A stretch of DNA of 48,637 nucleotides from an uncultured Methylobacillus sp. (GCA_946478965.1 CAMLDQ010000006.1:1-48637); one strand, 5' to 3'; numbered from the stretch's first letter, positions 9,225-19,209 are shown. Program-made: numbers and translations. Notes: a model not told the origin generated them from the letters alone.

Positions 9225-9265
9225 TAAAGGTATGCCGAACCACCCATTTCATGGACGATCGGCAT

Positions 9266-9664
9266 ATGTTCAACAGTATCGACAAGGCACTGGCGTTTGA
9301 CTCCAAGATGCTCTCCCTGCGCGCTTACCGCCAGCAACTGCTTGCGGCCAATATCGCCAATGCGGATACCCCGAATTACAAGGCTGTCGATATCGATTTT
9401 TCCAAGGCGTTGAGCGCGGCGGGCGGCAGCCTGGCGATGACCAAAACCGATGGCGCGCATCTCGACCCGGCGGGCGGAAGTCCTGTCGAGGGCATCAAGC
9501 CGATGTACCGTGCCGCCGTGCAACCCAGCATAGACGGCAATACCGTCGATACCAACATCGAGCAGGCACAGTATTCGGAAAACGCCCTGCAGTACATGTC
9601 TACCTTGCAGTTCCTGAACGGCAAGATCCAGAGCACGCTGCTTGCATTGAAGGGGGGTAACTGA
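9266..9664 (+). CDS. flgB: Flagellar basal-body proximal rod protein FlgB
   Basis: 132-aa structural protein of the proximal rod, exported by the flagellar type III apparatus without a cleaved signal. The N-terminal rod signature [15 protein letters not shown] and the C-terminal helix [21 protein letters not shown] are typical. I place the start at the ATG at 9266 (MFNSIDKAL), which gives the normal family length; the open frame extends to 9209, but the extra residues are unlike any FlgB and would overlap the sigma-54-like site. First gene of the flgB-flgJ run, two bases from flgC. Confidence 0.95.
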   Translation: MFNSIDKALAFDSKMLSLRAYRQQLLAANIANADTPNYKAVDIDFSKALSAAGGSLAMTKTDGAHLDPAGGSPVEGIKPMYRAAVQPSIDGNTVDTNIEQAQYSENALQYMSTLQFLNGKIQSTLLALKGGN

Positions 9665-9666
9665 TC

Positions 9667-10080
9667 ATGGCGCTGTTTAACGTATTCGATATTGCCGGCT
9701 CGGCGATGACGGCCCAGTCCATGCGCCTCAATGTGGTGGCGAGTAACATGGCCAATGCCGACAGCGTGACCGGCTCCGATGGGCAGCCTTACCGGGCCAA
9801 GCAGGTGGTGTTTCAGGCGCAGCCGGTCAATGCCTCCATGCCCAAGGGCGTGAATGGCGTGGCGGTGACCAAGGTGGTCGACGATCCCTCGCCGATGAAG
9901 CTGGTGTACGACCCCAAGAGTCCTTACGCCAATGAGCAGGGCTACGTGACCATGCCTAATGTGAATGTGGTGGAAGAAATGACCAACATGATTTCGGCTT
10001 CACGCTCGTATCAGGCCAGCGTGGAGATGATGAATACAGCCAAGACCATGATTCAGCGCACGCTGACGCTCGGTCAATAA
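9667..10080 (+). CDS. flgC: Flagellar basal-body rod protein FlgC
   Basis: 137-aa proximal rod component. N-terminal [26 protein letters not shown] and C-terminal [21 protein letters not shown] are the expected rod-family termini, and the middle [21 protein letters not shown] is a FlgC hallmark. A GGGGGG-rich ribosome site lies at the end of flgB. Next gene flgD starts 15 bases downstream. Confidence 0.96.
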   Translation: MALFNVFDIAGSAMTAQSMRLNVVASNMANADSVTGSDGQPYRAKQVVFQAQPVNASMPKGVNGVAVTKVVDDPSPMKLVYDPKSPYANEQGYVTMPNVNVVEEMTNMISASRSYQASVEMMNTAKTMIQRTLTLGQ

Positions 10081-10095
10081 GGAAAGGAACGCAAC

Positions 10096-10740
10096 ATGGT
10101 GACATCCGTAACTAGCGCGACGAGCTCCACCGGCGCCTCTTCGACCAGCTCGTCGAGCAGCATCCAGGATACGCAGGATCGCTTCCTGAAGCTGCTGGTG
10201 ACGCAGATGAAGAACCAGGACCCGCTCAATCCCATGGATAACGCGGAAATTACTTCGCAGATGGCCCAGTTGTCCACGGTGACCGGGATCGAGAAGCTGA
10301 ACAGCACGCTGGCGGCCTTTACCAAGGCGCAGTCATTCCAGGCGGTGAACATGATCGGTCACTATGTGCTGGCGCCGGGAAGCAACATGACGCTGAGCTC
10401 CAGTTCGGCTCTGGGCGGAGTCGATCTCGGCAGTGCCGCGGATAGCGTGAAGGTCAAGGTTTACGATGGTAACGGTACATTGGTAAATACGCTGGACTTG
10501 GGTAAGCAGGATGCGGGCGTTACCGCCTTCTCCTGGGATGGAAGCACCAGTTCCGGCGGAACTGCGCAAGACGGTAGCTACAAGTTTGTGGTGGAAGCAT
10601 CCAATGGCGGGGAGTCTGTGGATGCGACCGCGCTGGCGGTGGGCAAGGTGCAAAGTGTTGTGATGGACGATCTCGGCGCAGCGCTGAGTGTCGATGGTTT
10701 GGGGCAGGTTGAGCTGTCCGATGTCAAACAAGTGCTGTAA
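10096..10740 (+). CDS. flgD: Flagellar hook-capping protein FlgD
   Basis: 214-aa scaffold that caps the growing hook and is later replaced by FlgK. The conserved N-terminal block QDRFLKLLVTQMKNQDPLNPMDNAE is intact, preceded by a Ser/Thr-rich export tail. The C-terminal half contains the Tudor/FnIII-like parts, with SWDGSTSSGGTAQDGSYKF as a recognisable motif. Ribosome site AAGGA lies 10 bases upstream. Lies directly before flgE, as usual. Confidence 0.95.
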   Translation: MVTSVTSATSSTGASSTSSSSSIQDTQDRFLKLLVTQMKNQDPLNPMDNAEITSQMAQLSTVTGIEKLNSTLAAFTKAQSFQAVNMIGHYVLAPGSNMTLSSSSALGGVDLGSAADSVKVKVYDGNGTLVNTLDLGKQDAGVTAFSWDGSTSSGGTAQDGSYKFVVEASNGGESVDATALAVGKVQSVVMDDLGAALSVDGLGQVELSDVKQVL

Positions 10741-10773
10741 CGGGACCCCCTGGGATCTGGAAAGGATAAGAAA

Positions 10774-12048
10774 ATGGGTTTTCAGCAAGGTTTAAGCGGG
10801 CTTAATACGGCATCCAAGAGCCTGGATGTGATCGGCAACAACGTTGCCAATTCCAGTACCGTGGGTTTCAAGGGCGGGCAGGCGCAATTCGCGGACGTGT
10901 TCGCTGCCTCCTTGCAAGGGTCGGGAACATCTCCTGTAGGTTTGGGTACCAAGCTTGCGACTGTTGCCCAACAGTTCACCCAGGGCAATATCACGGCAAC
11001 CAGCAATCCGCTCGACCTGGCAATCAACGGTAACGGGTTTTTCCAGGTGACCGACGCGAATGGTTCGCTCTTTTATACCCGCAATGGCCAATTCCAGCTG
11101 GATAAGAACGGCTTTATCGTGAATAGCTCCGGGTTGAAACTGGCCGGTTATGCCGCAGATGACAATGGCACAATCATTCCTGGGACCACGACGGACTTGC
11201 AGGTGTCGACCACGGATATTGCGCCGCTCGCGACCGGGACCAGTACTGCCGCCACCGGTGTGCAGGGCAATCTGAACCTGAACAGCGGCGACGATATCAT
11301 TGCGAGCGCATTCAATGCGTCCGACCCGACCACCTATAACTTCTCGACCTCGCTATCGGTATACGACAGCCTGGGCAATGCGAGCGTCCTGACGATGTAT
11401 TTCCAGAAAACGGCCGCCGCTACCTGGGATGTGCACACGACGGTGACGCCTCCGGGCGGGAGTTTGACCGATATCACCCCCAGCCCGGTGCCGACCATTG
11501 TGTTCGGTACGGATGGTCAGATCGATGCCGCGGCTTCCACTGAGCTGACGAATGGCGCATTTACCCAGACCATTACGGCTGCTCAATTGGGTACGGGCGC
11601 GGCGGCGATGTCATTCAACATCGATTTCAGCGGAACCACCCAGTATGGTTCCACCTCCAGTGTGAACAGTCTCTCGCAGGATGGCTACGCTTCCGGCAAA
11701 CTGACCGGTTTTACGATTGGTGGCGACGGCGTGGTGCTGGGGCGCTACAGTAACGGCCAGTCACGTGCGCTGGGCCAGGTGGCGCTGGCATCATTCGCTA
11801 ACCCGCAGGGCTTGTCGCCGCAGGGCAACAATTTGTGGGTTGAAACCTCCTCGTCCGGCCCGGCCTTGGTCGGCGCACCGCAGAGCGGACAATACGGCGC
11901 GATCCAGTCCAGCGCCGTGGAAGACTCCAACGTCGACCTGACGGCGGAGCTGGTCAACATGATCACCGCGCAGCGGGTCTACCAGGCGAATGCGCAGACC
12001 ATCAAGACGCAGGATGCCGTGCTGCAGACCCTGGTCAACATCCGCTGA
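10774..12048 (+). CDS. flgE: Flagellar hook protein FlgE
   Basis: 424-aa hook subunit. N-terminal GFQQGLSGLNTASKSLDVIGNN and C-terminal VNMITAQRVYQANAQTIKTQD are the coiled-coil-forming ends common to axial proteins. The FlgE-type middle includes LAINGNGFFQV and TRNGQFQLDKNGFIV. The length is close to enterobacterial FlgE (~400 aa). A good AAGGA ribosome site precedes the ATG. It is followed by the distal-rod genes flgF and flgG. Confidence 0.96.
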   Translation: MGFQQGLSGLNTASKSLDVIGNNVANSSTVGFKGGQAQFADVFAASLQGSGTSPVGLGTKLATVAQQFTQGNITATSNPLDLAINGNGFFQVTDANGSLFYTRNGQFQLDKNGFIVNSSGLKLAGYAADDNGTIIPGTTTDLQVSTTDIAPLATGTSTAATGVQGNLNLNSGDDIIASAFNASDPTTYNFSTSLSVYDSLGNASVLTMYFQKTAAATWDVHTTVTPPGGSLTDITPSPVPTIVFGTDGQIDAAASTELTNGAFTQTITAAQLGTGAAAMSFNIDFSGTTQYGSTSSVNSLSQDGYASGKLTGFTIGGDGVVLGRYSNGQSRALGQVALASFANPQGLSPQGNNLWVETSSSGPALVGAPQSGQYGAIQSSAVEDSNVDLTAELVNMITAQRVYQANAQTIKTQDAVLQTLVNIR

Positions 12049-12070
12049 TGACGTTGAAAGCTGACCGCTG

Positions 12071-12811
12071 ATGGATCGCCTGCTCTACATTGCAATGAAC
12101 GGTGCCAAGCACAGTCTGCTGCAACAGGCCGTGACGGCGCAAAACCTTGCCAATGCTTCCACCAATGCCTACAAGGCGCAGAACAGTGCGTTTCGCGCCT
12201 TGCCGGTGATCGGGCCTGGAACGCCGACGCGCACCTATGTGGTCGATTCCACACCCAACGCGGATCTTTCCTACGGTGCGGTGCGAAGTACCGGCCGCCC
12301 GCTGGATGTGGCCGTGAATGGCAAAGGCTGGATCGCCGTGCAGGATGCAAAGGGCCAGGAGGCCTACACCCGCAACGGCGGACTGCAGGTCGGCATTGGC
12401 GGCCTGCTGGTGACCGGCAACGGCTTGCCGGTGCTGGGCGATGGCGGGCCGATCACGATTCCGGAGGATTCCGAAGTCACCATAGGCAATGACGGCACGA
12501 TCAGCGTCGTCACCAACAACCAACCCAATGCAACAACGGCCATTGCACGCATCAAGCTGGTCAATCCGGCCGATGCGGATGTGGTACGCGGGGATGACGG
12601 CCTGTTCCGGCAGAAAAACGGCCAGCCGGCGGCAGCCGATGCCGCCGTGACGCTGACCCCGGCCGCGCTGGAATCGAGCAATGTGAATAGTGTTTCCGAG
12701 CTGATCAACATCATTGATCAGTCTCGGTTCTTTGATGTGCAAGTAAAGCTGATGCAGACGGCGGACGACAACGCCAACCGCGCGTCACAAGTGATGTCGC
12801 TCACCGCTTAA
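12071..12811 (+). CDS. flgF: Flagellar basal-body rod protein FlgF
   Basis: 246-aa proximal rod component. Starts MDRLLYIAMNGAKHSLLQQ, a FlgF signature that differs from FlgG, with QNLANASTNAYKA after it and a C-terminal ELINIIDQSRFFDVQVKLMQ helix. Central LDVAVNGKGWIAVQ and YTRNGGLQV are shared with the FlgE/G superfamily. Lies between flgE and flgG with short gaps, consistent with one transcript. Confidence 0.95.
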   Translation: MDRLLYIAMNGAKHSLLQQAVTAQNLANASTNAYKAQNSAFRALPVIGPGTPTRTYVVDSTPNADLSYGAVRSTGRPLDVAVNGKGWIAVQDAKGQEAYTRNGGLQVGIGGLLVTGNGLPVLGDGGPITIPEDSEVTIGNDGTISVVTNNQPNATTAIARIKLVNPADADVVRGDDGLFRQKNGQPAAADAAVTLTPAALESSNVNSVSELINIIDQSRFFDVQVKLMQTADDNANRASQVMSLTA

Positions 12812-12830
12812 AGTTAGAGAGGAATGAACA

Positions 12831-13610
12831 ATGCTTAGATCGCTATGGATCGCCAAGACCGGGATGGAGTCGCAGCAGCTCAATATCGACGTCATCTCCA
12901 ACAACCTGGCGAACGTCAGCACCAACGGGTTCAAACGCTCGCGTCCGGTATTCGAGGACCTGATCTACCAGACGCTGCGTCAGCCCGGAGCGCAAGCCTC
13001 TCAGCAAACCCAGGTGCCGTCCGGTTTGCAGGTGGGTGTAGGCGCGCGACCGGTGGCGACCGAACGCATCTTCATCCAGGGCAATCTGCAGCAGACCAAC
13101 AATTCGCTCGACCTGGCGGTGCAGGGCAACGGCTTCTTCCAGGTGCAGCTGCCGGACGGAACCCTGGCCTATACGCGTGACGGTTCCTTCCAGGTCAACA
13201 GCGACGGCACGGTGGTGACGGCGAACGGGGATGTGCTGCAGCCGCAGATCACGATTCCTTCGGATGCGACCAATGTGGCCATTGCCAAGGATGGCACGGT
13301 CACGATTACCCAGGCGGGCAATACCACTTCCACGCAGGGTCCGATCCAGCTGACCAACTTCATCAATCCGGCCGGCCTGGAAAGCGTGGGGGACAACCTT
13401 TACCTCGAAACGGTGGCCTCGGGGACGCCGAATACCTCCAATCCCGGCGCCAACGGTTTGGGTACATTGCAGCAGGGCTTTGTCGAGACCTCCAACGTCA
13501 ATGTGGTCGAGGAGCTGGTCAACATGATTCAGGCGCAACGTGCCTACGAGATCAACTCCAAGGCCATCCAGGCATCCGACCAGATGCTGCAACGGCTGGT
13601 ACAGCTTTAA
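12831..13610 (+). CDS. flgG: Flagellar distal rod protein FlgG
   Basis: 259-aa distal rod protein, near the usual 260 aa. N-terminal [20 protein letters not shown] and [16 protein letters not shown], central [21 protein letters not shown], and C-terminal [23 protein letters not shown] are all standard. A GAGAGGA ribosome site precedes the ATG. Followed 18 bases later by the L-ring gene flgH. Confidence 0.97.
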   Translation: MLRSLWIAKTGMESQQLNIDVISNNLANVSTNGFKRSRPVFEDLIYQTLRQPGAQASQQTQVPSGLQVGVGARPVATERIFIQGNLQQTNNSLDLAVQGNGFFQVQLPDGTLAYTRDGSFQVNSDGTVVTANGDVLQPQITIPSDATNVAIAKDGTVTITQAGNTTSTQGPIQLTNFINPAGLESVGDNLYLETVASGTPNTSNPGANGLGTLQQGFVETSNVNVVEELVNMIQAQRAYEINSKAIQASDQMLQRLVQL

Positions 13611-13628
13611 GCGGGAGCGGGACGCACG

Positions 13629-14339
13629 ATGAAACGCTTGCTTGACCTGCTGCCGATCGCGATGCTGGCATTGCTTGCGGGATGCAATACCGATCCCTCA
13701 ACCAGCATCCAGCAGCCGATGACGGCGCGGCCTACGCCGCCGCCGGTCAATCCGCAGCACGACGGAGCCATCTACCATGCGTTCGATGGCCGGCCGTTGT
13801 TCGAGGACAGGCGCGCTCGTTTCGTCGGCGATACGCTGACGGTGGCGATTGTCGAAAATGCCAGTGCGAGCAAGAGCACCAATGAGAGCAGCAGCCGCAG
13901 CGGCACTGTCGATGCCACGGTCGCGACGCCGACGGTGCTCGGCCTGACGCCGAAGCGGTTGCCGTTTGCGGTGCCGGGCTTCAACCGTTCCAATAACCTG
14001 GATACCAACGTGTCGGCCAATTCTTCGGCGGATTTCGGTAACAAGGAATCCAACACCAACAGCAATAAGTTTACCGGAACGATCACGGTGACCGTGATCG
14101 AGGTATTACCCAACGGCAATCTGCTGGTGAGCGGCGAAAAACAGGTGGCGATCAACCAGCAGACCGAATTTATCCGCGTGTCCGGCGTCGTCAATCCGAT
14201 CAATATTACTTCGGCCAATACCGTCAATTCGACGCAACTGGCCGACGCGCATGTCGAGTCCAAGGGCAAGCAGTCGATGGATACGGCGCAACTGGTCAGC
14301 ATGCTGTCGCGGTTTTTCATAGCGCTGATGCCGTTCTAG
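13629..14339 (+). CDS. flgH: Flagellar L-ring lipoprotein FlgH
   Basis: 236-aa outer-membrane L-ring subunit. The signal ends in a clear lipobox (LLAGC, lipidated Cys19). Conserved FlgH parts include SIYHAFDGRPLFEDRRA-like text (here AIYHAFDGRPLFEDRRA), VGDTLTVAIVENASASK, VLPNGNLLVSGEKQVAINQ and FIRVSGVVNP. It forms the outer bushing with FlgI, encoded next. Confidence 0.96.
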   Translation: MKRLLDLLPIAMLALLAGCNTDPSTSIQQPMTARPTPPPVNPQHDGAIYHAFDGRPLFEDRRARFVGDTLTVAIVENASASKSTNESSSRSGTVDATVATPTVLGLTPKRLPFAVPGFNRSNNLDTNVSANSSADFGNKESNTNSNKFTGTITVTVIEVLPNGNLLVSGEKQVAINQQTEFIRVSGVVNPINITSANTVNSTQLADAHVESKGKQSMDTAQLVSMLSRFFIALMPF

Positions 14340-14351
14340 GAGCATGAGATC

Positions 14352-15455
14352 ATGAGAACTTTTAGCCACTGGATGCTGCTCGTACTGGCCGCCATGATCG
14401 CGATGCCGGCGCATGCGGATCGCATCAAGGATATCGCCTCGATCCAGGGCGTGCGCACCAACCAACTGGTCGGCTATGGCATTGTGGTCGGGCTCGACGG
14501 CACCGGCGACCAGACTACGCAGACGCCTTTTACCGTGCAGAGTATCCTCAGCATGCTGCGCAACATGGGGGTCAACCTGCCGGTCGGCACCAACCTGCAG
14601 CTCAAGAATGTCGCCGCCGTGATGGTGACGGCAACGCTGCCGCCGTTTGCCAAGAATGGCCAGGCCGTCGATGTGACGGTGTCTTCGATGGGTAACGCCA
14701 AGAGCCTGCGTGGCGGCACGTTGCTGATGTCGCCGCTGAAGGGCGCGGACGGTCAGGTGTACGCGATTGCGCAGGGCAATGTGCTGGTGGGCGGGGTTGG
14801 GGCTTCGGCGGGGGGCTCCAGTGTGCAGGTGAACCATCTGAGCGTGGGGCGCGTACCGGCCGGTGCGACGGTGGAGCGTAGCGTGCCAACCGATGTCGGC
14901 CAGGGCGAATTCGTCAATCTGGAACTGGGGCAGGTTGATTTCACCACCGCCTCGCGCGTGGTCGATACCCTGAACCGCAATTTCGGGCCGGGTACGGCCG
15001 TGGCCCTGGATGGCCGCATGATACGCGTGACGGCGCCGATGGACGTGAACCAGCGCGTCAGCTTTATTTCGCGCATGGAGAATCTGGACGTCAATCCCGG
15101 TGAGGACATTGCTCGGGTGATCCTCAACGCGCGCACCGGCTCCATTGTCATGAACAAGGAAGTGCGGCTGGATTCGGTCGCCGTCGCGCATGGCAATCTG
15201 TCCGTGATTGTCAGCAGCGAACCCCTGGTGAGCCAGCCGAATGCGCTGTCGCAAGGCCAGACCGTGACCAGCGAGAAGGCTGATATCGAAATCAAGGAAA
15301 AGAAGGGTGAGCTGGTGATGGTGAAGGCCGGTGCCTCGCTCGGCGAGGTGGTCAAGGCGCTCAACGCCGTCGGCGCGACACCGCAGGATCTGCTCGCCAT
15401 CCTGCAGGCACTGAAAGCTGCCGGCGCGCTTAAGGCAGACCTGGAAATTATCTAA
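14352..15455 (+). CDS. flgI: Flagellar P-ring protein FlgI
   Basis: 367-aa periplasmic P-ring subunit. Signal peptide ends at AHA (residue 22), leaving mature DRIKDIASIQGVRTNQLVGYG, the classic FlgI start. Further markers are GLDGTGDQTTQTPFT, VMVTATLPPFAKNGQ and VARVILNARTGSIVMN-type text. FlgA, encoded at 6538-7230, is the assembly chaperone. The next gene, flgJ, starts four bases after the stop. Confidence 0.97.
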   Translation: MRTFSHWMLLVLAAMIAMPAHADRIKDIASIQGVRTNQLVGYGIVVGLDGTGDQTTQTPFTVQSILSMLRNMGVNLPVGTNLQLKNVAAVMVTATLPPFAKNGQAVDVTVSSMGNAKSLRGGTLLMSPLKGADGQVYAIAQGNVLVGGVGASAGGSSVQVNHLSVGRVPAGATVERSVPTDVGQGEFVNLELGQVDFTTASRVVDTLNRNFGPGTAVALDGRMIRVTAPMDVNQRVSFISRMENLDVNPGEDIARVILNARTGSIVMNKEVRLDSVAVAHGNLSVIVSSEPLVSQPNALSQGQTVTSEKADIEIKEKKGELVMVKAGASLGEVVKALNAVGATPQDLLAILQALKAAGALKADLEII

Positions 15456-15459
15456 GCGT

Positions 15460-16332
15460 ATGACGGTCCTCAACGATGCCCTAGCCCTTAACCCGCAAAG
15501 CCTGAATCGCCTGCGCCTGCAGGCGACCCAGGATGGCGGCAAGGAGTCGGTGCGTGCGGCCGCGCAGCAGTTCGAATCGTATTTCCTGCAGATGATGCTG
15601 CGCACGATGCGCGAAACGGTGTCCCAGGATGGACCGTTCGATAGCCATGAAACCAAGATGTTCAGCGACATGTTCGACCAGCAGATCGCCCAGACCATTT
15701 CGCAGGGCAAAGGCCTGGGCATGGCCGACATGCTGGTAGAGCAGCTGCAGGCTTCGCTTGCGGCGAAAAGCAGTATCAAGGTCGAACCGCGGCCCTACGA
15801 CCTGCCGATGACGCGTGCACCTTATGAAGCGGGCGCAACATCTTCTACGTCCGGTCAGAATGATGCGAAGCCGGCCAGTTTTATCGACCGGTTGTGGCCG
15901 CATGCCGTGGATGCTGCGGCTGAACTCGGCGTCTCTCCTCATGTTCTGCTGGCGCACGCTGCGCTTGAAACGGGCTGGGGCCGGCATACGCTGAAGGCGG
16001 CCGATGGCACGGAAAGCAACAACCTGTTCAATATCAAGGCGGGTAGCGGATGGCAAGGCAAGACCGTAACGAAGGCGGTGACCGAGTATGTCAATGGCAA
16101 GCCGGTCAAGTCCGTGGAAAGCTTCCGCGCCTATGACACTCCGGCGCAGGCGTTTGCCGATTATGCCAATCTTCTGGCGACCAATCCGCGCTATGCCGGA
16201 GCATTGAACCAGGATGCCAGGGGATTTGTAAAAGGGTTGCAGCAGGGCGGTTTTGCGACCGACCCGGCCTATGGTGACAAGTTGAATCGCGTGATCGACA
16301 GCGTGGCTTTGCGCCGTAGTTTGGCCGGTTAA
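15460..16332 (+). CDS. flgJ: FlgJ: rod-binding protein fused to peptidoglycan hydrolase
   Basis: 290-aa dual-domain protein of the beta/gamma type. The N-terminal rod-binding part (QQFESYFLQMMLRTMRET) acts as rod cap/scaffold. The C-terminal half is a glucosaminidase-type muralytic domain (HVLLAHAALETGWGRHTL, NNLFNIKAGSGW, FRAYDTPAQAFADYANLL) that opens the cell wall for the rod. The Glu in ALETGWG is the expected catalytic acid. Alphaproteobacterial FlgJ usually lacks this enzyme domain, so the hook/rod cluster is beta/gamma-like. Its stop codon overlaps the sigma-28 promoter of flgK. Confidence 0.95.
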   Translation: MTVLNDALALNPQSLNRLRLQATQDGGKESVRAAAQQFESYFLQMMLRTMRETVSQDGPFDSHETKMFSDMFDQQIAQTISQGKGLGMADMLVEQLQASLAAKSSIKVEPRPYDLPMTRAPYEAGATSSTSGQNDAKPASFIDRLWPHAVDAAAELGVSPHVLLAHAALETGWGRHTLKAADGTESNNLFNIKAGSGWQGKTVTKAVTEYVNGKPVKSVESFRAYDTPAQAFADYANLLATNPRYAGALNQDARGFVKGLQQGGFATDPAYGDKLNRVIDSVALRRSLAG

Positions 16333-16355
16333 GTTTTATCGCGCTTGGCCGATAT
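16329..16355 (+). promoter_or_regulatory. Sigma-28 (FliA) promoter for flgKL and possibly the sugar cluster
   Basis: TTAAGTTT, 11 bases, then GCCGATAT: each half matches the consensus TAAAGTTT-N11-GCCGATAA at 7 of 8 positions with exact spacing. It lies across the flgJ stop, 27 bases before the flgK ATG. Late-class control of flgKL is standard. No terminator is visible after flgL, so transcription may continue into the legionaminic acid genes. Confidence 0.85.
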
Positions 16356-16381
16356 TAACTACATGATGAAAAGAGAAAATC

Positions 16382-18295
16382 ATGAGTATTTTTAGTGTGG
16401 CCTCAACGGCGCTGCAGGCTGCTCAGCTCGCAATTGCAACGACGGGGCACAATATCGCCAACGTCAATACGGACGGTTATCGTCGGCAACAGGTGGTCTT
16501 CGGTACCAATATTGCCACGCAGACCGGCAACGGCTTTATCGGCCAGGGTGTCAGCGTCAGCTCGGTACAGCGGACTTACAGCGAATTCATCGAGCGGCAG
16601 GTGACCCGGAGCGAATCGCAAGCGAGTTACTATGATCAATATCTGGAGAGTGTTAAGCAGATCAACAATATCCTCGGGGATCGCACCGTAGGGTTCTCCT
16701 CTGTGGCACAGGCTTTTTTCTCCGCCTGGGGCGACCTCTCCGACAACGCCACTTCCATTTCCGCCCGCCAAGCCGTTATCAGTTCAGCCAACACACTTGC
16801 CGATAATCTCAATGCAACGGGTGAGTACCTGCAATCGTTGCAGGATGGCGTCAATTCCGACATCACCAGCATGGTGGGCAAGATCAACAGCTATGCGAAA
16901 AACATCGCCGCGTTGAACGAGAATATTGCCAACAGCCAGGTGAACGACAATCAAGCGCCTAACGATTTGCTGGATCAGCGCGATCAATTGGTCTCTCAGT
17001 TGAACCAACTGGTAGGCGCGAATGTGATCAAGGACCCCACGACCGGTAGCTACAATGTGTTCCTGGGTAATGGCTTACTGCTGGTTTCAGGCTCGGTGGC
17101 CTCTTCGATCTCGGCACAGTCCTCGTCTTATGATCCTGCACGGGTCGAAGTGTTCGATGCCAACGGTGGCGCTCAACTTTCCGGGATTTCCGGTCTGTTC
17201 GGCGGCAAGCTAGGCGCACTGCTGGATTATCGCTCGGACACGCTGGATGCTGCACAGAATGCTTTGGGCCAAATTGCAATTTCCTTGTCCCAGAGCGTGA
17301 ATGATCAGCATCAGCTTGGGCAGGATCTGAATGGTAACGCAGGCGGGTTGTTCTTTTCCGATCCGTCAGGCTTCGCAAAGACTTTTGCCAATTCGAACAA
17401 CACCGGTGACGGTGCCATCAGTACCACCATAAACGACGCCAGCGCGCTGACAACTTCTGATTACAAGCTTTCTTTCAGCAGCGGTGCGTACACGCTCACG
17501 CGCCTTTCCGACGGGCAGGCATGGAGTAATGCCAGCCTGGCAACCCTGTCGACGACCGCCGCCCAGGGTTTTACGCTGTCCTTGGGCAGTGGCACGGTCA
17601 ATGCCGGGGACAGTTACCTGATTCGGCCGACGGTTGCAGGCTCCACCAGTATTGGCGTGGCGATCACCGATCCCGAGGCGATTGCCGCTGCATCGCCTGT
17701 TGCCGCTGCGGCTGCGGCTGCAAATACCGGCACGGGACAGGTGATCCAACCGACCGTGGATACTTCGAATCAGCCCCCGCTGAACGCCAACCTGACCAGC
17801 GCGGTCACCATTACCTTTACTTCGGCGACGACGTTCGATGTCTCCGGAACAGGAACCGGAAATCCAACGGGGCTGACCTATACCGCGGGCGGCGATATCA
17901 GCTACAACGGCTGGACTTTCCAGATCACCGGCACGCCGGCAACCGGAGATGTGTTTACCGTCTCGGCCAATACGAGCGGCGTGCAGGACAATCGCAATGC
18001 GTTGGCACTGGCGGCATTGGAAAGCAATAAAACGGTAGTCGGCGGCAGCGATTCTCTCGAAGGTGCGTATGCCACCCTGGTTGGCAGCATAGGCAACAAG
18101 ACCAGCGAGGTTCAGGTGAATCAATCGGCCCAGGCCAATCTGCTGAGTCAGGCCAAGCAGTCGCAGCAGTCGGTCTCCGGAGTCAACCTGGATGAAGAGG
18201 CCGCAGCGTTGTTGAAATATCAGCAGGCCTATCAGGCGGCCGCCAAGCTGATCTCGACGGCGCAATCGCTGTTCGAGTCCATCCTGCAAATCTAG
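16382..18295 (+). CDS. flgK: Hook-filament junction protein FlgK (HAP1)
   Basis: 637-aa junction protein between hook and filament, at the long end of the family range. N-terminal ASTALQAAQLAIATTGHNIANVNTDGY (split: ALQAAQLAIATTGHN then NVNTDGYRRQQ) and C-terminal LLKYQQAYQAAAKLISTAQSL are diagnostic. The central region (roughly residues 330-560) is Thr/Ser/Ala-rich and variable. Preceded by its own sigma-28 promoter; flgL follows 11 bases later. Confidence 0.95.
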   Translation: MSIFSVASTALQAAQLAIATTGHNIANVNTDGYRRQQVVFGTNIATQTGNGFIGQGVSVSSVQRTYSEFIERQVTRSESQASYYDQYLESVKQINNILGDRTVGFSSVAQAFFSAWGDLSDNATSISARQAVISSANTLADNLNATGEYLQSLQDGVNSDITSMVGKINSYAKNIAALNENIANSQVNDNQAPNDLLDQRDQLVSQLNQLVGANVIKDPTTGSYNVFLGNGLLLVSGSVASSISAQSSSYDPARVEVFDANGGAQLSGISGLFGGKLGALLDYRSDTLDAAQNALGQIAISLSQSVNDQHQLGQDLNGNAGGLFFSDPSGFAKTFANSNNTGDGAISTTINDASALTTSDYKLSFSSGAYTLTRLSDGQAWSNASLATLSTTAAQGFTLSLGSGTVNAGDSYLIRPTVAGSTSIGVAITDPEAIAAASPVAAAAAAANTGTGQVIQPTVDTSNQPPLNANLTSAVTITFTSATTFDVSGTGTGNPTGLTYTAGGDISYNGWTFQITGTPATGDVFTVSANTSGVQDNRNALALAALESNKTVVGGSDSLEGAYATLVGSIGNKTSEVQVNQSAQANLLSQAKQSQQSVSGVNLDEEAAALLKYQQAYQAAAKLISTAQSLFESILQI

Positions 18296-18306
18296 AGGCC
18301 AGAACT

Positions 18307-19209
18307 ATGAGAATCAGCACATCCTATTATTTCAGTTCGAATCAGCAGGCCTTGCTGGATAAGCAGGCAACCCTGAGCTATCTCCAGCAACAATTGGCTA
18401 CCGGGCGGCGCATCATTACACCATCGGACGATCCAGTGGGCGCCACGCATGCACTGCAGACTGCGCGTGCATTGTCCGTGTCGGAAAACAACATCGACAA
18501 TATCACCAAGGCGGGCACCAGGGTGCAGGTGGAGTCGACCACACTCGAAGCGATACGCAATGTGCTGGAGAATGCCAAGAATATCGCCACCGGGGCTGGC
18601 AGCAACCCCAGTACGGAAGAGCGTACGAGTTATGCGAATTATCTGACGCAGTTGTATGACGACCTGAAAGGCTATGCCAATTCGACGGACGCGGACGGCA
18701 ATTACCTGTTTTCCGGATTCAAGAACGTGGCGCCGTTCCAGCAGGTCACCGGGGCTTCCAACTATCAGGGCGACAGCTCGAATCGTTATGTGTCGATCAG
18801 CAATAGCCGGCAAATCCAGGTCAGCGATTCCGGCCAGGACGTATTCAGCGTGGGCACGGCCAATGATCCCTTTGCCGTGATCAGCCAGTTCATCACCGAT
18901 TTGCAGGACACTACCTTGACCGGATCCGCGTTCCAGACTGCAGTCACTAACGCGGTTTCCGGCTTGGGGGGGGCGCTGAATCAGGTGCAGAAGGTTAGCG
19001 ATAACGCCGCTACCCGCTATCAGGAACTGCAGACGGCCAAGGATACCGAGTCGCAGTACAAACTGCAGTTCCAGAACGAGCTGAGCCGGGTGGAGGATGC
19101 CGATACCCAGACGATCGCTGTTCAGTTGCAACTTCAGCAGACTTCGCTGGAAGCCTCTCAGAAAGCCTTCCTCAACGCTGTTCAGCTGAACTTGTTCAGC
19201 TTGCTGTAA
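18307..19209 (+). CDS. flgL: Hook-filament junction protein FlgL (HAP3)
   Basis: 300-aa flagellin-like junction protein. N-terminal MRISTSYYFSSNQQALLDKQ and LATGRRIITPSDDPVGATHAL are FlgL hallmarks; the C-terminal helix VQLQLQQTSLEASQKAFLNAV closes the coiled coil. Length is normal. The 32 bases to the next gene (legB) contain no hairpin or T-run, so the sugar genes may be on the same transcript. Confidence 0.95.
   Translation: MRISTSYYFSSNQQALLDKQATLSYLQQQLATGRRIITPSDDPVGATHALQTARALSVSENNIDNITKAGTRVQVESTTLEAIRNVLENAKNIATGAGSNPSTEERTSYANYLTQLYDDLKGYANSTDADGNYLFSGFKNVAPFQQVTGASNYQGDSSNRYVSISNSRQIQVSDSGQDVFSVGTANDPFAVISQFITDLQDTTLTGSAFQTAVTNAVSGLGGALNQVQKVSDNAATRYQELQTAKDTESQYKLQFQNELSRVEDADTQTIAVQLQLQQTSLEASQKAFLNAVQLNLFSLL

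Noticed and set aside
9209..9265. N-terminal extension of FlgB
   Set aside because: The extra residues do not match FlgB and overlap the sigma-54-like promoter.
14106..15779. 557-aa open frame on the minus strand across flgH-flgI-flgJ
   Set aside because: Lies wholly opposite three clear flagellar genes, and its composition is shadow-like with many His/Arg.
16797..16805. GCCGATAA inside flgK as a second sigma-28 promoter
   Set aside because: No matching -35 half at 11-base spacing.
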